A model generated the notes under the pieces. The model was not told where the DNA came from and did not search any database. It saw nothing but the letters and a program-made list of their open reading frames with translations. From contig CAUJHS010000113.1 in NCBI GenBank assembly GCA_963204915.1, forward strand, positions 62,001 through 126,000: a stretch of 64,000 nt of DNA. The letters are read 5' to 3'. The position numbers were made by a program, and so were the translations under genes. Shown here piece after piece: positions 1 through 9,326 of the stretch; position 1 is the stretch's first letter, and each line of letters opens with the position of its first letter. The stretch is from Planctomycetota bacterium (GTDB lineage: Bacteria; Planctomycetota; Planctomycetia; Pirellulales; Pirellulaceae).

Positions 1-1436
1 ATTTCCAGAGCTTGCTGGGTTGGCTGCACTCCGGCTTCGCGAAACACCTCAAGCAGGCCGAAGTGATCTTTCTCAAAAGCCCGCTCCAACGGGTGCGAAG
101 ACGGTTCTTCGTTCGTCTCGGAATCGAACTCATCCTCGTTGGTTTCGTCAAAGTCTTCCGACTCGACTGGAACTTCCGGCATGACCGAGACGCACGTCGG
201 ATCAGCGCCCGCGGCCAGCAAGGCGCGGACGATTTCGGCATGGCCGATTTCCGCCGCATGCAAAAGCGCCGTGTCGCCTTCGGGACTGCGCGCGTTCGGA
301 TCCGCGCCGGCGGCCAGCAGCGCGGCGACAATCGTTGCGTGCCCTCCGGCAACGGCCGCCGTAAGCGGCGTGCTGCTTGACATAAACCAGGTCGGTTCGC
401 CCGACGACAATTCCACATCGGCGCCCGCCTCAAGCAGAGCCTGCACGCACTCCCTATGTCCTTCCTGACAGGCGGCGAGCAGCGCCGTGCGGTGCTCGGC
501 GGCAGGGCGGTCATCGCGATGGTTCGGATCGGCGCCCTTGGTCAATAGCGACCGAACGTCGTCGACAAGACCTTTGGCCGCAGAGCGGATCAGGCGCGGG
601 CCAAGCGACTGCTTGTTGTTCGATGGAGATGGCGATTTCGTCAAGGGCGCCAGGCGGTCAATGACCTCACCGTGACCAAGCGCCTCGGCCACGTCCCGCG
701 GAGTCTGCCCGCGGTCGTTCCGGAGGTTTGCGTCGGCGCCGGCCTCTAACAGCGCTTCAACCAGTTCGAGTTTGCCCTGGTGGGCTGCAACGTGCAACGG
801 TGTAGCTCCGATCGTCAACTCCGCCTGGAACGAGTCGTTCTTGCGGTATTCGAGATTCGGATCGGCTCCCGATCGCAGCAGAAGCCGTACCAGGTTCGCG
901 CGACCGCGCATCACGGCGTTCAGCAGCGGCGTGTCGCCATCGCTTGCGGCGGCGTTGGCGCAGGCGCCGTGAGCAAGCAGCAGTTCGACGATTGACTTTT
1001 TGCCTCGGGTCACGGCGTAATGCAGTGCAGTGACGCCCTGGGAAGTGGTTGCGGCGACATTGGCGCCGTGATCTAACAGGAGCTGGACGATCGCCGGCTT
1101 GCCGCCCGATGCGGCGAGCATCAGTGGCGTCGCGGCGTTCATGTCGCCGTCATCGACCAAGGCGCCCGCTTCCAGCAAGGCGCGGATGATTTTCGTTTGC
1201 CCCAACCACACCGCCTGGCGCAGCGGCGTAGTCCGCGGGTCCTGGCTGGCGTTGGGGTCGGCGCCAGCTGCAAGCAGCGCGCCGATGACTTCCTGCCGCC
1301 CGCCTTCGATCGCATGGATAAGGGCGGTCTTTCCGTTTTCATCCACCGCATCAACCGGCGTTCCCTGGCTGAGCAAGACCTGCAGTTTTGCGACATTGCC
1401 TGCGGACGCCGCTTCGAACCAGTGGCGAGCTTTCAT
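1..1436 (-). CDS. Ankyrin-repeat protein (3' end outside window)
   Basis: The reading frame is open from an ATG at 1436 (MKARHWFEAASAGNVAKLQ) to the window edge without a stop, so at least 478 residues are present and the C-terminus is missing. Ankyrin repeats of about 33 residues run back to back: G-TALIHAIEGG, VIGALLAAGADPN, TPLRQAVWLGQ, IIRALLEAGALVDD. After roughly a dozen repeats comes an acidic, Asp/Glu-rich linker (about positions 90-190) and then a further repeat-like segment at the edge. Ankyrin arrays are protein-binding scaffolds; no catalytic domain or signal peptide is visible in the part seen. The gene lies 40 bp downstream of a small unrecognised gene on the same strand and may be co-transcribed with it. 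The partner protein cannot be inferred. Confidence 0.9.
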   Translation of the reverse strand, partial: MKARHWFEAASAGNVAKLQVLLSQGTPVDAVDENGKTALIHAIEGGRQEVIGALLAAGADPNASQDPRTTPLRQAVWLGQTKIIRALLEAGALVDDGDMNAATPLMLAASGGKPAIVQLLLDHGANVAATTSQGVTALHYAVTRGKKSIVELLLAHGACANAAASDGDTPLLNAVMRGRANLVRLLLRSGADPNLEYRKNDSFQAELTIGATPLHVAAHQGKLELVEALLEAGADANLRNDRGQTPRDVAEALGHGEVIDRLAPLTKSPSPSNNKQSLGPRLIRSAAKGLVDDVRSLLTKGADPNHRDDRPAAEHRTALLAACQEGHRECVQALLEAGADVELSSGEPTWFMSSSTPLTAAVAGGHATIVAALLAAGADPNARSPEGDTALLHAAEIGHAEIVRALLAAGADPTCVSVMPEVPVESEDFDETNEDEFDSETNEEPSSHPLERAFEKDHFGLLEVFREAGVQPTQQALE

Positions 1437-1476
1437 GACGCGGATCTACCTGATGAATAAGGGAGGATTTGCTTGC

Positions 1477-1902
1477 TCACACAACGCCGTAAAACTCTCG
1501 CTCTTGCTGAAGAACATGCTCGACGCGAAACTCTGCGAAATCCGACTCGCACGCCCGGAGGTATTGCATCGCGTCTTTGGCAAGGTCGCTGCCATGGTCC
1601 TGAAGGAATTTCATCGTCGGCTCCCAACCTCCTCCGCAGAGGAGCTGCACGTCGACACCACAGTGCGTATCAAAGTTGCACTCTTTGGCGCGCCAGACCC
1701 ATAGCGAATCTTCCACCACGCCAAGCGAGAACACCTGCGCGCACAACAACCGCAGGAGGTGCGGATCGCCAGCGTCGGCCTTGATGAGGTCGGTTTGCTC
1801 CGCCAGCGCCGCGATGATCGTCGGCCGATCCGCGGGCCGGGCCGGCAAACCAAACCGCGCCAGAGCGGCATCTACACCCATCCATTCGTCGTCGGTCGTC
1901 AT
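1477..1902 (-). CDS. Conserved-looking hypothetical protein (about 141 aa)
   Basis: I do not recognise this family. The start MTTDDEW at 1902 is chosen because an AGG-type ribosome binding site sits about 7 nt upstream; an in-frame start at 1992 would add 30 poorly protein-like residues. The protein is soluble with no signal peptide or membrane segment. It has a helical N-terminal half (LARFGLPARPADRPTIIAA) and a Cys/Trp-rich centre (VEDSLWVWRAKECNFDTHCG, then VQLLCGGGWEPTMKFLQ) that looks like a conserved core. It ends 40 bp before the ankyrin gene start on the same strand, so a two-gene unit is likely. Confidence 0.6.
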   Translation of the reverse strand: MTTDDEWMGVDAALARFGLPARPADRPTIIAALAEQTDLIKADAGDPHLLRLLCAQVFSLGVVEDSLWVWRAKECNFDTHCGVDVQLLCGGGWEPTMKFLQDHGSDLAKDAMQYLRACESDFAEFRVEHVLQQEREFYGVV

Positions 1903-2539
1903 TCGGATCCTCATCCGATCGAGACGGGTTGATAGAATCGTTGCGAAACAGGAACGCCGCTTGCAGCCGACAACGCAAGCGGGACTCGGCATATTCCTGA
2001 ATGAAGAGGTTTCGCCGTCAATGGCAGCGCCCTATTTCATCAGGAAGACCAACAACGAGCCAGTAGGGTTCACGGCTAAACGAACGTGGTTCGGCTTGTG
2101 GCAGATCGCAAAGCGACTCATTCTCGCACAGTCGCCATGCAACGCGAAGTTCTCGGAAGACAAGACTCCATGCGACGGACTTGCACAACGCATGGTCGCG
2201 CTAGCGGCCGTGTTCCAGTACGACTGTACGACTGGCCCGGTTTCGGGGCGACGCAAAAATACGTTGGCAGTAACCCAGCGCCAATCGCCCACTGCATCTA
2301 CGGCCGACACCTCGACTAACCGACGCCCGGCTTTCGCATGCGAGCACGGCGGGTGTGCGGATTAGTGTTGACACAACGGACCGAGATGCATCCCAACGGT
2401 TTTCGCGTTTCCAGCCGCCGCGCGATGACGAGTAGGGACTCATCGATTTCAATGTAACGGCGAACCACCTGCTCGCACCTCAAGCGAAGTTTGCCGGGGG
2501 TATAACATTTCGGCGAAACCGTTAAATGCGCTCATTTAT

Positions 2540-2555
2540 CCGTCATATATGACGG
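2540..2555. promoter_or_regulatory. Perfect 16-bp palindrome, candidate operator of the sulfate operon
   Basis: The sequence CCGTCATATATGACGG reads identically on both strands. It sits in an AT-rich stretch about 240 bp upstream of the sulfate-binding protein start. A symmetric site of this kind is typical of a dimeric repressor or activator. No regulator gene is adjacent, so the cognate protein is unknown. That it controls sulfate uptake is inferred from position only. Confidence 0.5.
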
Positions 2556-2726
2556 CAACTGCTCATTAAATATCACGGCTGACGATGTGCGCAGGCCAGC
2601 ATACCCCGAAAATACTGCCTCATCTGCGTCATTTGACGCAATTTCGCGACTGGCACATCCCTTGCTTTGGGAGAGTCCGGAACTGCGAAACAAAATCGCT
2701 TGCTCACTCCGATGGGGCTTGCCAAC

Positions 2727-2752
2727 GACAGGAGCGCGACTCGCGACCTGTC
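2727..2752 (+). promoter_or_regulatory. Stem-loop in the leader of the sulfate operon
   Basis: GACAGG at 2727-2732 pairs with CCTGTC at 2747-2752, and an inner CGCG/CGCG pair stacks inside. It ends 39 nt before the start of the first gene. There is no U-tract, so it is not an obvious terminator. It does not match a SAM-riboswitch layout that I can recognise. Confidence 0.3.
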
Positions 2753-2791
2753 CGTCTCACCGAGCGACTATTTGAACCAAAGGATTCGACG

Positions 2792-3847
2792 ATGAATACG
2801 CAAAGTATGTCGGGACTTGTTTTGACGCTCGTTGGGGTAAGCCTGATTGCCGGATGCAGCGGGACGGAAACGAGCGCTTCGCCCAGCGATGGATCGTCCG
2901 CGTCAACGGTTCATCTCCTGAATGTCTCCTACGATCCGACCCGCGAATTCTACGCCGAATTCAACGAGGAGTTTCGCAACCACTGGAAGACTCAAACGGG
3001 CCAAGATGTGATCATCGAACAGTCGCACGGAGGTGCTGGAAAGCAAGCTCGCGCGGTGATCGACGGGTTGAAGGCCGATGTGGTCACACTGGCCTTGGCC
3101 TTCGACATCGACGCGATTGCCGAGAAGACAGACTTGATTCCCGAGGACTGGCAGCAGCGGCTTCCGGACAACAGTTCGCCGTACACTTCGACGATTGTCT
3201 TTCTGGTGCGGAAAGGGAATCCCAAGAATATCAAAGATTGGGACGACCTGGCCCGTCCTGGCGTGGCGGTGATCACTCCCAATCCCAAGACGTCCGGCGG
3301 GGCGCGCTGGAACTATCTGGCCGCGTGGGGTTACGCCTTGCGAAAGTCCGGCGGCGATGAAAACAAGGCGAAGCAATTCGTAGCCGCAATTCTCAAGAAC
3401 GTCCCCGTGTTGGATTCTGGCGCCCGAGGATCGACGACGACGTTTGTCCAACGGGGTATCGGCGATGTGCTCTTAGCTTGGGAGAACGAAGCCTTCTTGG
3501 CGGTCAATGAGTTTCGTTCCGACGCGTTCGAGATCGTGGTTCCGTCGCTCAGCATTCTGGCCGAGCCGCCGGTGACTGTCGTGGATAAAAACGCCGCCGC
3601 GCATGGCGGGCTCGAAGTCGCCCAGGCTTATCTCGAGCACCTTTATTCGCCTGCTGGGCAACGCCTGGCCGCAAAGCACTACTATCGGCCCGTCTCGCCG
3701 GAACATGCTGATCCCGCCGACTTGCGCCGGTTTCCTGCGGTGGAGTTCCTGACGATCGACGCCGACTTCGGCGGTTGGAAACAAGCTCAAACCAAGCATT
3801 TCAACGACGGCGGCGTGTTCGATCAGATTTACTTGCCGGCCAACTGA
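2792..3847 (+). CDS. Sulfate ABC transporter, substrate-binding lipoprotein
   Basis: Sbp/CysP-type periplasmic sulfate-binding protein of 351 aa, close to the usual family length. The start at 2792 (MNTQSMSG) has an AGGA site 8 nt upstream and gives a lipoprotein signal with lipobox LIAGC (Cys22). A longer in-frame start would bury this signal. Family hallmarks are [16 protein letters not shown] near the mature N-terminus, [37 protein letters not shown], and the [18 protein letters not shown] segment. It captures sulfate (possibly thiosulfate) and hands it to the CysT/CysW channel encoded immediately downstream. A lipid anchor instead of a free soluble form is common outside Proteobacteria. 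Confidence 0.95.
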   Translation: MNTQSMSGLVLTLVGVSLIAGCSGTETSASPSDGSSASTVHLLNVSYDPTREFYAEFNEEFRNHWKTQTGQDVIIEQSHGGAGKQARAVIDGLKADVVTLALAFDIDAIAEKTDLIPEDWQQRLPDNSSPYTSTIVFLVRKGNPKNIKDWDDLARPGVAVITPNPKTSGGARWNYLAAWGYALRKSGGDENKAKQFVAAILKNVPVLDSGARGSTTTFVQRGIGDVLLAWENEAFLAVNEFRSDAFEIVVPSLSILAEPPVTVVDKNAAAHGGLEVAQAYLEHLYSPAGQRLAAKHYYRPVSPEHADPADLRRFPAVEFLTIDADFGGWKQAQTKHFNDGGVFDQIYLPAN

Positions 3848-3898
3848 GGCGGGCGAATCCGGGATGAACTCAACGATCTTGTTGGCGGGAGGCCAACC

Positions 3899-4738
3899 AT
3901 GACGAACATCTTTCGTAAACCTAGCGTGCTGCCGGGATTCGGACTGACGATGGGGTACACCGTGCTTTACCTCAGTCTGATCGTCCTGATTCCGCTGACG
4001 GCGCTGTTGCTGAAGTCGGCTCAACTGGGCTGGGAGGAGTATTGGCGGACGGTGAGCAGCCCGCGCGTGGTCGCATCGTACCAATTGACCTTCGGCGCGT
4101 CGCTGATCGCGGCCTCGATCAATGCCGTGTTCGGGTTCGTGGTGGCCTGGACCTTGGTCAGCTACCGTTTTCCCGGCAAACGCCTGATCGATGCCCTGGT
4201 GGACTTGCCGTTCGCCCTGCCGACCGCCGTATCGGGCATCGCCCTGACGTCGATTTACTCGCAGAACGGTTGGATCGGACAGTACCTGGAGCCATTAGGA
4301 ATCAAGGCGGCTTTTTCCCCCTTGGGAATCATCATCGCCTTAACTTTCATTGGCTTGCCGTTTGTGGTCCGCACACTTCAACCGGCGCTGGAAGACATGG
4401 AGAAGGAGAGCGAGGAAGCGGCGGCGAGCCTGGGAGCAAGTCGGCTTCAATCCCTGCGTTACGTGATCCTTCCGGCGGTCATGCCGGCGCTCCTAACGGG
4501 GTTCGCCATGTCGTTTGCCCGAGCTTTGGGAGAGTACGGCTCGGTGGTGTTCATCTCGGGCAACATGCCAATGAAGACCGAGATCACGTCGCTCCTAATT
4601 ATCAGCAAACTGGAGCAGTATGACTACGCGGGCGCCACGGCCATCGCCACGGTCATGTTGTTGACTTCGTTCGCCCTGCTGCTGGCGATCAACCTGCTGC
4701 AATGGTGGAGCAGCCAGCGCCACCGAGGAGTCGCCTAG
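3899..4738 (+). CDS. cysT: Sulfate ABC transporter permease CysT (CysU)
   Basis: 279-aa inner-membrane permease with about six membrane segments. The binding-protein-dependent transport signature is present in the cytoplasmic loop as EEAAASLGASRLQSLRYVILPAVMPAL. The C-terminal FARALGEYGSVVFISGNMPMKTEI segment is typical of CysT. It forms the heterodimeric channel with CysW for ATP-driven sulfate entry. The start at 3899 follows a GGGAGG site 7 nt upstream. The gene lies 51 bp after the binding protein and 2 bp before cysW, so it is co-transcribed with both. Confidence 0.95.
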   Translation: MTNIFRKPSVLPGFGLTMGYTVLYLSLIVLIPLTALLLKSAQLGWEEYWRTVSSPRVVASYQLTFGASLIAASINAVFGFVVAWTLVSYRFPGKRLIDALVDLPFALPTAVSGIALTSIYSQNGWIGQYLEPLGIKAAFSPLGIIIALTFIGLPFVVRTLQPALEDMEKESEEAAASLGASRLQSLRYVILPAVMPALLTGFAMSFARALGEYGSVVFISGNMPMKTEITSLLIISKLEQYDYAGATAIATVMLLTSFALLLAINLLQWWSSQRHRGVA

Positions 4739-4740
4739 TC

Positions 4741-5643
4741 ATGGACGCAACCATCAACGCTACGAGCGTGATCAAGCCGGCCGTTCGGCTACGAGCGGCC
4801 ACCGATGAGCCGCGGTGGGTGAAACTCAGCTTGATTGGCCTTTCGGTGGGCTTTCTCACGCTGTTTCTGTTCGTTCCCTTGCTGGCGGTATTCGTCGAAG
4901 CCTTGCGGAAAGGCATCGGGGCCTACCTTGCCAGTTTGACCGATCCGGCCGCGGTGTCGGCCATCCGGTTGACCCTCCTCACCGTTGCAATTGCCGTCCC
5001 CTTGAATCTGGTCTTTGGACTCGCCGCATCGTGGGCGATTGCGAAGTTCGAGTTCTGGGGCAAGAACGTCTTAATTACGCTCATCGACTTGCCATTCGCC
5101 GTGTCGCCGGTGATTTCCGGGTTAATTTACATCCTGTTGTTTGGCATGCAGGGGTGGCTGGGTCCTTGGCTCGACGCCCACAATATTCAAATCATCTTCG
5201 CCGTGCCGGGCATTGTTCTGGCGACGATCTTCGTCACTTTTCCGTTTGTCGCGCGAGAGGTCATTCCTCTGATGCAGGAACAAGGCACGGAAGAAGAACA
5301 AGCGGCGATCACGCTGGGGGCGAACGGCTGGCAAACCTTCTGGCGCGTGACGCTTCCCAACGTCAAATGGGCGCTGTTGTACGGCGTGATCTTGTGCAAC
5401 GCCCGTGCGATGGGTGAATTCGGCGCGGTGTCGGTGGTGTCGGGGCATATCCGCGGCAAGACCAACACGATCCCGCTGCACGTTGAGATTCTCTACAACG
5501 AGTACAACTTTGTCGCCGCCTTCGCGGTGGCGTCGCTGCTGGCGCTTTTGGCGCTGGTCACCTTAGCGGCCAAGAGCATCGTCGAGACGCGCTTACACAA
5601 AGAATTCAACAAGACACTTGAGCCGGCGACGGCAGAGGAATAA
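4741..5643 (+). CDS. cysW: Sulfate ABC transporter permease CysW
   Basis: 300-aa permease paired with CysT. The start ATG at 4741 is 2 bp after the cysT stop and is preceded by GAGGAG. A cytosolic N-terminus of about 30 residues precedes the first membrane segment ([20 protein letters not shown]). The EAA loop reads [32 protein letters not shown], and the CysW-type tail [31 protein letters not shown] is intact. The last residues run to the cysA start with a 4-bp gap. Confidence 0.95.
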   Translation: MDATINATSVIKPAVRLRAATDEPRWVKLSLIGLSVGFLTLFLFVPLLAVFVEALRKGIGAYLASLTDPAAVSAIRLTLLTVAIAVPLNLVFGLAASWAIAKFEFWGKNVLITLIDLPFAVSPVISGLIYILLFGMQGWLGPWLDAHNIQIIFAVPGIVLATIFVTFPFVAREVIPLMQEQGTEEEQAAITLGANGWQTFWRVTLPNVKWALLYGVILCNARAMGEFGAVSVVSGHIRGKTNTIPLHVEILYNEYNFVAAFAVASLLALLALVTLAAKSIVETRLHKEFNKTLEPATAEE

Positions 5644-5647
5644 TCCC

Positions 5648-6724
5648 ATGAGCATCGAAATCAAGCACATCTCGAAGACGTTCGGCAGTTTTGCGGCGCT
5701 GCGCGATGTCAGCCTCCGCGTGAACGACGGGGAGCTTGTCGCCTTGCTCGGTCCCTCCGGTTCGGGCAAGACGACCCTCCTGCGGATCATCGCAGGTCTG
5801 GAGACGCCCGACCCGGATCCGCAAAATGAAATTCTGTTTCACGATGCGAGCGTGACGAATCGCCCCGTCGGTCAACGGCGCGTCGGTTTCGTGTTCCAGC
5901 ACTATGCGCTGTTCCGGCACATGTCGGTCTTCGAGAATATCGCGTTTGGGCTGCGAGTCCGGCCGCGCAGCGAGCGTCCCTCGAAATCTGAAATTCGCGA
6001 TCGCGTCAATCACTTGTTGAAGCTGATCCAACTCGAAGGCTTCGGCAATCGTTACCCGTCGCAACTTTCCGGCGGGCAACGACAACGGGTCGCACTTGCG
6101 CGGGCTTTGGCGGTGGAGCCGAAAGTTCTGCTCCTCGACGAACCCTTTGGCGCTTTGGACGCCAAGGTTCGCCAGGGATTGCGCAGCTGGCTGCGGAAAC
6201 TTCACGACGAGATTCACTTGACCAGTGTGCTGGTCACCCACGATCAAGAGGAAGCGCTGGAAGTCGCCGACCGGATCGTCGTTATGAACCAGGCTCGCAT
6301 CGAACAGGTTGGTTCGCCCGACGAGGTCTTTCATCATCCGGCGACCCCCTTCGTGATGGAGTTCCTCGGCGAGGTAAACGTTTTCCGCGGCCGCGTGAGC
6401 AATGGCCGAGTGTTGCTAGGCGACATAACGCTCGACCACGCGCATTGCATTTCCCAGCGAGACGGCTCGGCGACGGTGTACATGCGTCCGCACGAACTGG
6501 ACATCAAACTCTCGCGCAACGGTTCGCCAGGTTTGGCGGCGCGGGTTGTGCGATTGAATCCCGCCGGTTCGGTCGCGAAGGTCCATTTGAAGTCGAGTGA
6601 TGGCGCCGAGATTCAGGTCGACTTGACTCTGGAGCGGTTTCACGAATTGAATCTCGCCCACGACGATGAGGTGTTCGTGTACGCGAAGAATGCGCGCGTG
6701 TTTGTCCCGGACTTTGCAATTTGA
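5648..6724 (+). CDS. cysA: Sulfate ABC transporter ATP-binding protein CysA
   Basis: 358-aa ATPase that powers the CysT/CysW channel. It contains Walker [10 protein letters not shown], the Q-loop within [14 protein letters not shown], the ABC signature [15 protein letters not shown], Walker [13 protein letters not shown] and the switch His in [18 protein letters not shown]-terminal TOBE-like regulatory domain follows from about residue 240 ([10 protein letters not shown]). The ATG at 5648 with AGAGGAA upstream is preferred over an in-frame start 30 nt earlier that would overlap cysW. It completes a full sulfate importer in one operon. Confidence 0.96.
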   Translation: MSIEIKHISKTFGSFAALRDVSLRVNDGELVALLGPSGSGKTTLLRIIAGLETPDPDPQNEILFHDASVTNRPVGQRRVGFVFQHYALFRHMSVFENIAFGLRVRPRSERPSKSEIRDRVNHLLKLIQLEGFGNRYPSQLSGGQRQRVALARALAVEPKVLLLDEPFGALDAKVRQGLRSWLRKLHDEIHLTSVLVTHDQEEALEVADRIVVMNQARIEQVGSPDEVFHHPATPFVMEFLGEVNVFRGRVSNGRVLLGDITLDHAHCISQRDGSATVYMRPHELDIKLSRNGSPGLAARVVRLNPAGSVAKVHLKSSDGAEIQVDLTLERFHELNLAHDDEVFVYAKNARVFVPDFAI

Positions 6725-6740
6725 ACCTAGGACTTGAACT

Positions 6741-6983
6741 GTGGCTTTGAAAAACGCCAGCGATCATGGAATGGAGCACATCATCGTGAATACGTCCCGA
6801 GCGCCAAAGAGCGACCTTCCCGAAAAGCGTCATAAAGTTACCGACGCGGAATTAGAGCAAATCATCCATTCCCTCGATGGGTTGCGCTACGGCGCGGTGC
6901 AGATCATTGTGCAGGACGGCGTGATCGTTCAAATCGATCGGACCGAAAAACGCCGCCTTCGCAACGGACGCGGAACGGTTTGA
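6741..6983 (+). CDS. YezD-family (DUF2292) small protein
   Basis: 80-aa soluble protein whose core VTDAELEQIIHSLDGLRYGAVQIIVQDGVIVQIDRTEK matches the DUF2292/YezD pattern. Members of this family are known to sit beside sulfur-acquisition genes, and this one lies 16 bp after cysA, which supports co-regulation. The function is unknown. The GTG start at 6741 has an AGGA about 9 nt upstream; an ATG at 6771 (MEHIIVN) is an alternative that would shorten the protein by 10 residues. Confidence 0.8.
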   Translation: MALKNASDHGMEHIIVNTSRAPKSDLPEKRHKVTDAELEQIIHSLDGLRYGAVQIIVQDGVIVQIDRTEKRRLRNGRGTV

Positions 6984-7239
6984 TCGGATACAGCCGGCCT
7001 GAGTTCCGGGAGGCTTTCTTTCATCGCATTTTGCCGATCGCTGACTGGGGATCCAGAGGCGTGCGGGCGATACCAGGACCGCACCATGCGCCCCGAGTTG
7101 TTTTCAGCCGAGCATTCCAGCCGCGCGCCGGCTCGCAATCGCCTCATTGTTCCCCGTGGCGCGCGGGCCACGTGTTGACGCTTCCCTCGATCGGTTTCTC
7201 TGTCATCAAACCCAACCTACCCGTTTTGAGGAATGCGTC

Positions 7240-7563
7240 ATGTCAGCAACAACAAAACAACAGCGCCCGGCCGCAAAGCCAGATCTGGAACTGGAAACCC
7301 GCATCGTGAGTTTCCTTGCGACTCGCGGTTTCTCCGCACTCAAGTACGTGCATGTGGAAGTCTCGGACCGACAGATTCAGCTTCAGGGAGTCGTCGGTAC
7401 GTACTACGCCAAGCAGATGGCGCAAGAGTATGTGCGGCTTTTAGCCGGCGCACGTCAAGTGGTGAACGACGTGGTCGTCGCCACCGTCATCGACTCGGAA
7501 GGCCCCTTCGATCCGGCCACCGATATCCTTCACCGATTCCCAGTCTCGCGGGCTGTCGCCTGA
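7240..7563 (+). CDS. BON-domain protein
   Basis: 107-aa protein with one BON (OsmY-like) domain over roughly residues 20-90. The pattern is E-TRIVSFLATRGFSALKYVHVEV, then DRQIQLQGVVGTYYAKQMAQ and a closing VNDVVVATVI. BON domains bind phospholipid or other hydrophobic ligands. No signal peptide is visible, so it may be cytoplasmic or peripheral. The start at 7240 has GAGGA 7 nt upstream. It follows the YezD gene after about 256 bp and precedes a lipoprotein gene by 46 bp. Confidence 0.85.
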   Translation: MSATTKQQRPAAKPDLELETRIVSFLATRGFSALKYVHVEVSDRQIQLQGVVGTYYAKQMAQEYVRLLAGARQVVNDVVVATVIDSEGPFDPATDILHRFPVSRAVA

Positions 7564-7609
7564 GCTGGCGGTTTCTACCTCGAATTCTTCATCGTTCAGG
7601 AGCCTACCC

Positions 7610-8050
7610 ATGTGTCGAGTAATTTCACGACGTATCGCCACCGTTTCCCTCGCTGCGCTCCTGCTCGCAGCGACGGGTTGCAGCGAGTCCCATCCTGACC
7701 GCGTCGCCACGTATCCCGTGCAAGGAACCGTCTTGCTCAACAAGTCGCCGGTCCCGGGAGCGATGGTCGTCTTGCACCCCAAGAACCCGGCCGCCAAGGC
7801 GCCGCCGGCGCGGGGGCATGTCGCGCCGGACGGCACGTTCACGGTCAGCACGTACGAAGGACAGGACGGCGCCGCCGAGGGCGAGTACACCGTCACGGTG
7901 ACGCTGAACCGGGCCGTTCCGCAGGGAGATGGCTTCCGGCCAGGTCCGAATGTCCTGCCCCGCAAGTACGAAAGCGCAGCCACGAGCGATTTGGTGGTCC
8001 GGATCGCGCAAGGAGTCAATCAGCTTCCGGCGCTGGAGTTGAAACGGTAG
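7610..8050 (+). CDS. Exported lipoprotein with transthyretin-like (carboxypeptidase-regulatory) fold
   Basis: 146-aa lipoprotein: the signal [20 protein letters not shown] is followed by the lipobox AATGC (Cys24). The mature part is one beta-sandwich domain of the kind widespread in planctomycetes: [23 protein letters not shown], then [28 protein letters not shown]. Such proteins are small surface or periplasmic lipoproteins of unknown ligand. It lies directly upstream of the DUF1559 gene, a pairing often seen in this phylum, which suggests a shared envelope role. Confidence 0.85.
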   Translation: MCRVISRRIATVSLAALLLAATGCSESHPDRVATYPVQGTVLLNKSPVPGAMVVLHPKNPAAKAPPARGHVAPDGTFTVSTYEGQDGAAEGEYTVTVTLNRAVPQGDGFRPGPNVLPRKYESAATSDLVVRIAQGVNQLPALELKR

Positions 8051-8133
8051 CCGCCAGAGCATTCGCCATGCCAGCTTTCACAATTCAAAAACCACGAGAT
8101 ATGACTTTCCCTCAAGAATCACGGAGACGAACC

Positions 8134-9099
8134 ATGAAAACACGCACGAAGCGTCACGCCTTTACTTTGATCGAATTGCTGGTGGTGATCGCCATCATCG
8201 GCGTCCTGGTCGCGCTGCTTCTGCCTGGAGTGCAGGCGGCCCGTGAGTCGGCGCGCCGCACCCAATGCTCCAACAACCTCAAGCAACTAGGGATCGCCGC
8301 ACATAACTTTCACGACACCCACAATAAGCTTCCTTCCAGCGTGCGACCGGCCGGATTAACGCCGCTGCCGCGGATCGCGGGACTCACCTTCCTGCTTCAA
8401 TATCTGGAAGGCACGAACCTGTACGACCAGTACAACCAATCGCAAAACTGGCATGCTCCGGCCAACCTGCCGGTCACTTCCAATCAGGTTGCGACGTTCC
8501 TCTGCCCTTCGACACCCAACCCCGGTCGTCTGGATGGGCTTCCTGAGGCCAGCCCGTGGGTAGGCAATTTGGTCGCAGTGACCGATTACTCGCCCACGAT
8601 CTCGGTCGACCAGCGGCTGTTCACCGCCGGACTGGTGGATCGAGCCGGAGACGGGATCCTGGTGAAAAACGGCGAGCCACGATTCGCCGATGTCCTCGAC
8701 GGTCTGTCGAACACGATTATGTATGCGGAGTCGGCAGGCCGGCCGTTTCTCTATCGCCGCGGGCTCAAGATCGGCGACCTGCCAAACCAGCGCGTCAACG
8801 CTGGAGGCTGGTCCCGTCCGGCCAGCGATTTTAGCGTAGACGGGTCAAGCTACGACGGCGCCACGCTCCCCGGCCCTTGCGCTGTGAACTGCACCAACGG
8901 GGAAGACGTCGGAAGCACGGTTTTTCCCCATCCGTATTATGGGTCGGAAGGCACGGGCGAAACCTTTGCCTTCCATCCCGGCGGCGCCAACGTGGTGCTG
9001 GGCGATGGGTCGGTGCGGTTGATCAGCGCCACGACGAACATTCGCGAATACGCCAAGCTCGTAACCCGTGCGGAACGTGAAGTGGCGATCGCACCGTAA
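8134..9099 (+). CDS. DUF1559 prepilin-like protein
   Basis: 321-aa type IV pseudopilin-like protein. The N-terminus carries a prepilin peptidase site and hydrophobic helix ([25 protein letters not shown]), followed by [26 protein letters not shown], the diagnostic start of the DUF1559 domain. The C-terminal H-x9-DG motif is present in [20 protein letters not shown]. The ATG at 8134 is chosen because GGAG lies 7 nt upstream and it places the prepilin leader correctly. DUF1559 paralogues occur in large numbers in planctomycetes; their cargo or structure is not established. Confidence 0.95.
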   Translation: MKTRTKRHAFTLIELLVVIAIIGVLVALLLPGVQAARESARRTQCSNNLKQLGIAAHNFHDTHNKLPSSVRPAGLTPLPRIAGLTFLLQYLEGTNLYDQYNQSQNWHAPANLPVTSNQVATFLCPSTPNPGRLDGLPEASPWVGNLVAVTDYSPTISVDQRLFTAGLVDRAGDGILVKNGEPRFADVLDGLSNTIMYAESAGRPFLYRRGLKIGDLPNQRVNAGGWSRPASDFSVDGSSYDGATLPGPCAVNCTNGEDVGSTVFPHPYYGSEGTGETFAFHPGGANVVLGDGSVRLISATTNIREYAKLVTRAEREVAIAP

Positions 9100-9134
9100 A
9101 GCTTTCCTGTCGCGAGTCTGTACAACGCACATTT

Positions 9135-9163
9135 CCTCCTGCCGTCGTCGCGGCGGCAGGAGG
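9135..9163 (+). terminator. 10-bp perfect stem-loop after the DUF1559 gene
   Basis: CCTCCTGCCG (9135-9144) pairs perfectly with CGGCAGGAGG (9154-9163) around a 9-nt loop, 36 nt after the DUF1559 stop. No run of T follows, so it may be a weak terminator, an RNA-stabilising hairpin or a processing site between the pseudopilin and porin genes. Confidence 0.5.
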
Positions 9164-9326
9164 AGCGTGCGAGGCCGAAAGCGATTCTACACCTGCGAAC
9201 TGGAACGATGCTTCGCATGATGAGAAGCGCTAACCGGCGCCACGGAAAGCGATGGCTGAGGCACGCTCGATATTTGCGTTTCTGACTGGGCCGCAGCAGG
9301 ACGCGTTGCAAGTCAGGGAGGATTGC

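Larger units (their letters stand above)
1903..2791. other. Intergenic region upstream of the sulfate importer
   Basis: This region separates the leftward ankyrin unit from the rightward sulfate genes. Several open frames cross it (for example 2032-2310 on the minus strand) but none has a convincing start site or protein-like composition. The right half, from about 2500, is AT-richer and carries a perfect 16-bp palindrome at 2540-2555 and a GC-rich stem-loop at 2727-2752, both reported separately. It probably holds the divergent promoters. Confidence 0.6.

Noticed and set aside
2032..2310. Minus-strand 92-codon frame
   Set aside because: No ribosome site, odd composition, overlaps frames on the other strand; treated as chance.
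9100..9326. Separate small gene between DUF1559 and the porin
   Set aside because: The in-frame extension of the porin has no site and the hairpin occupies the space.
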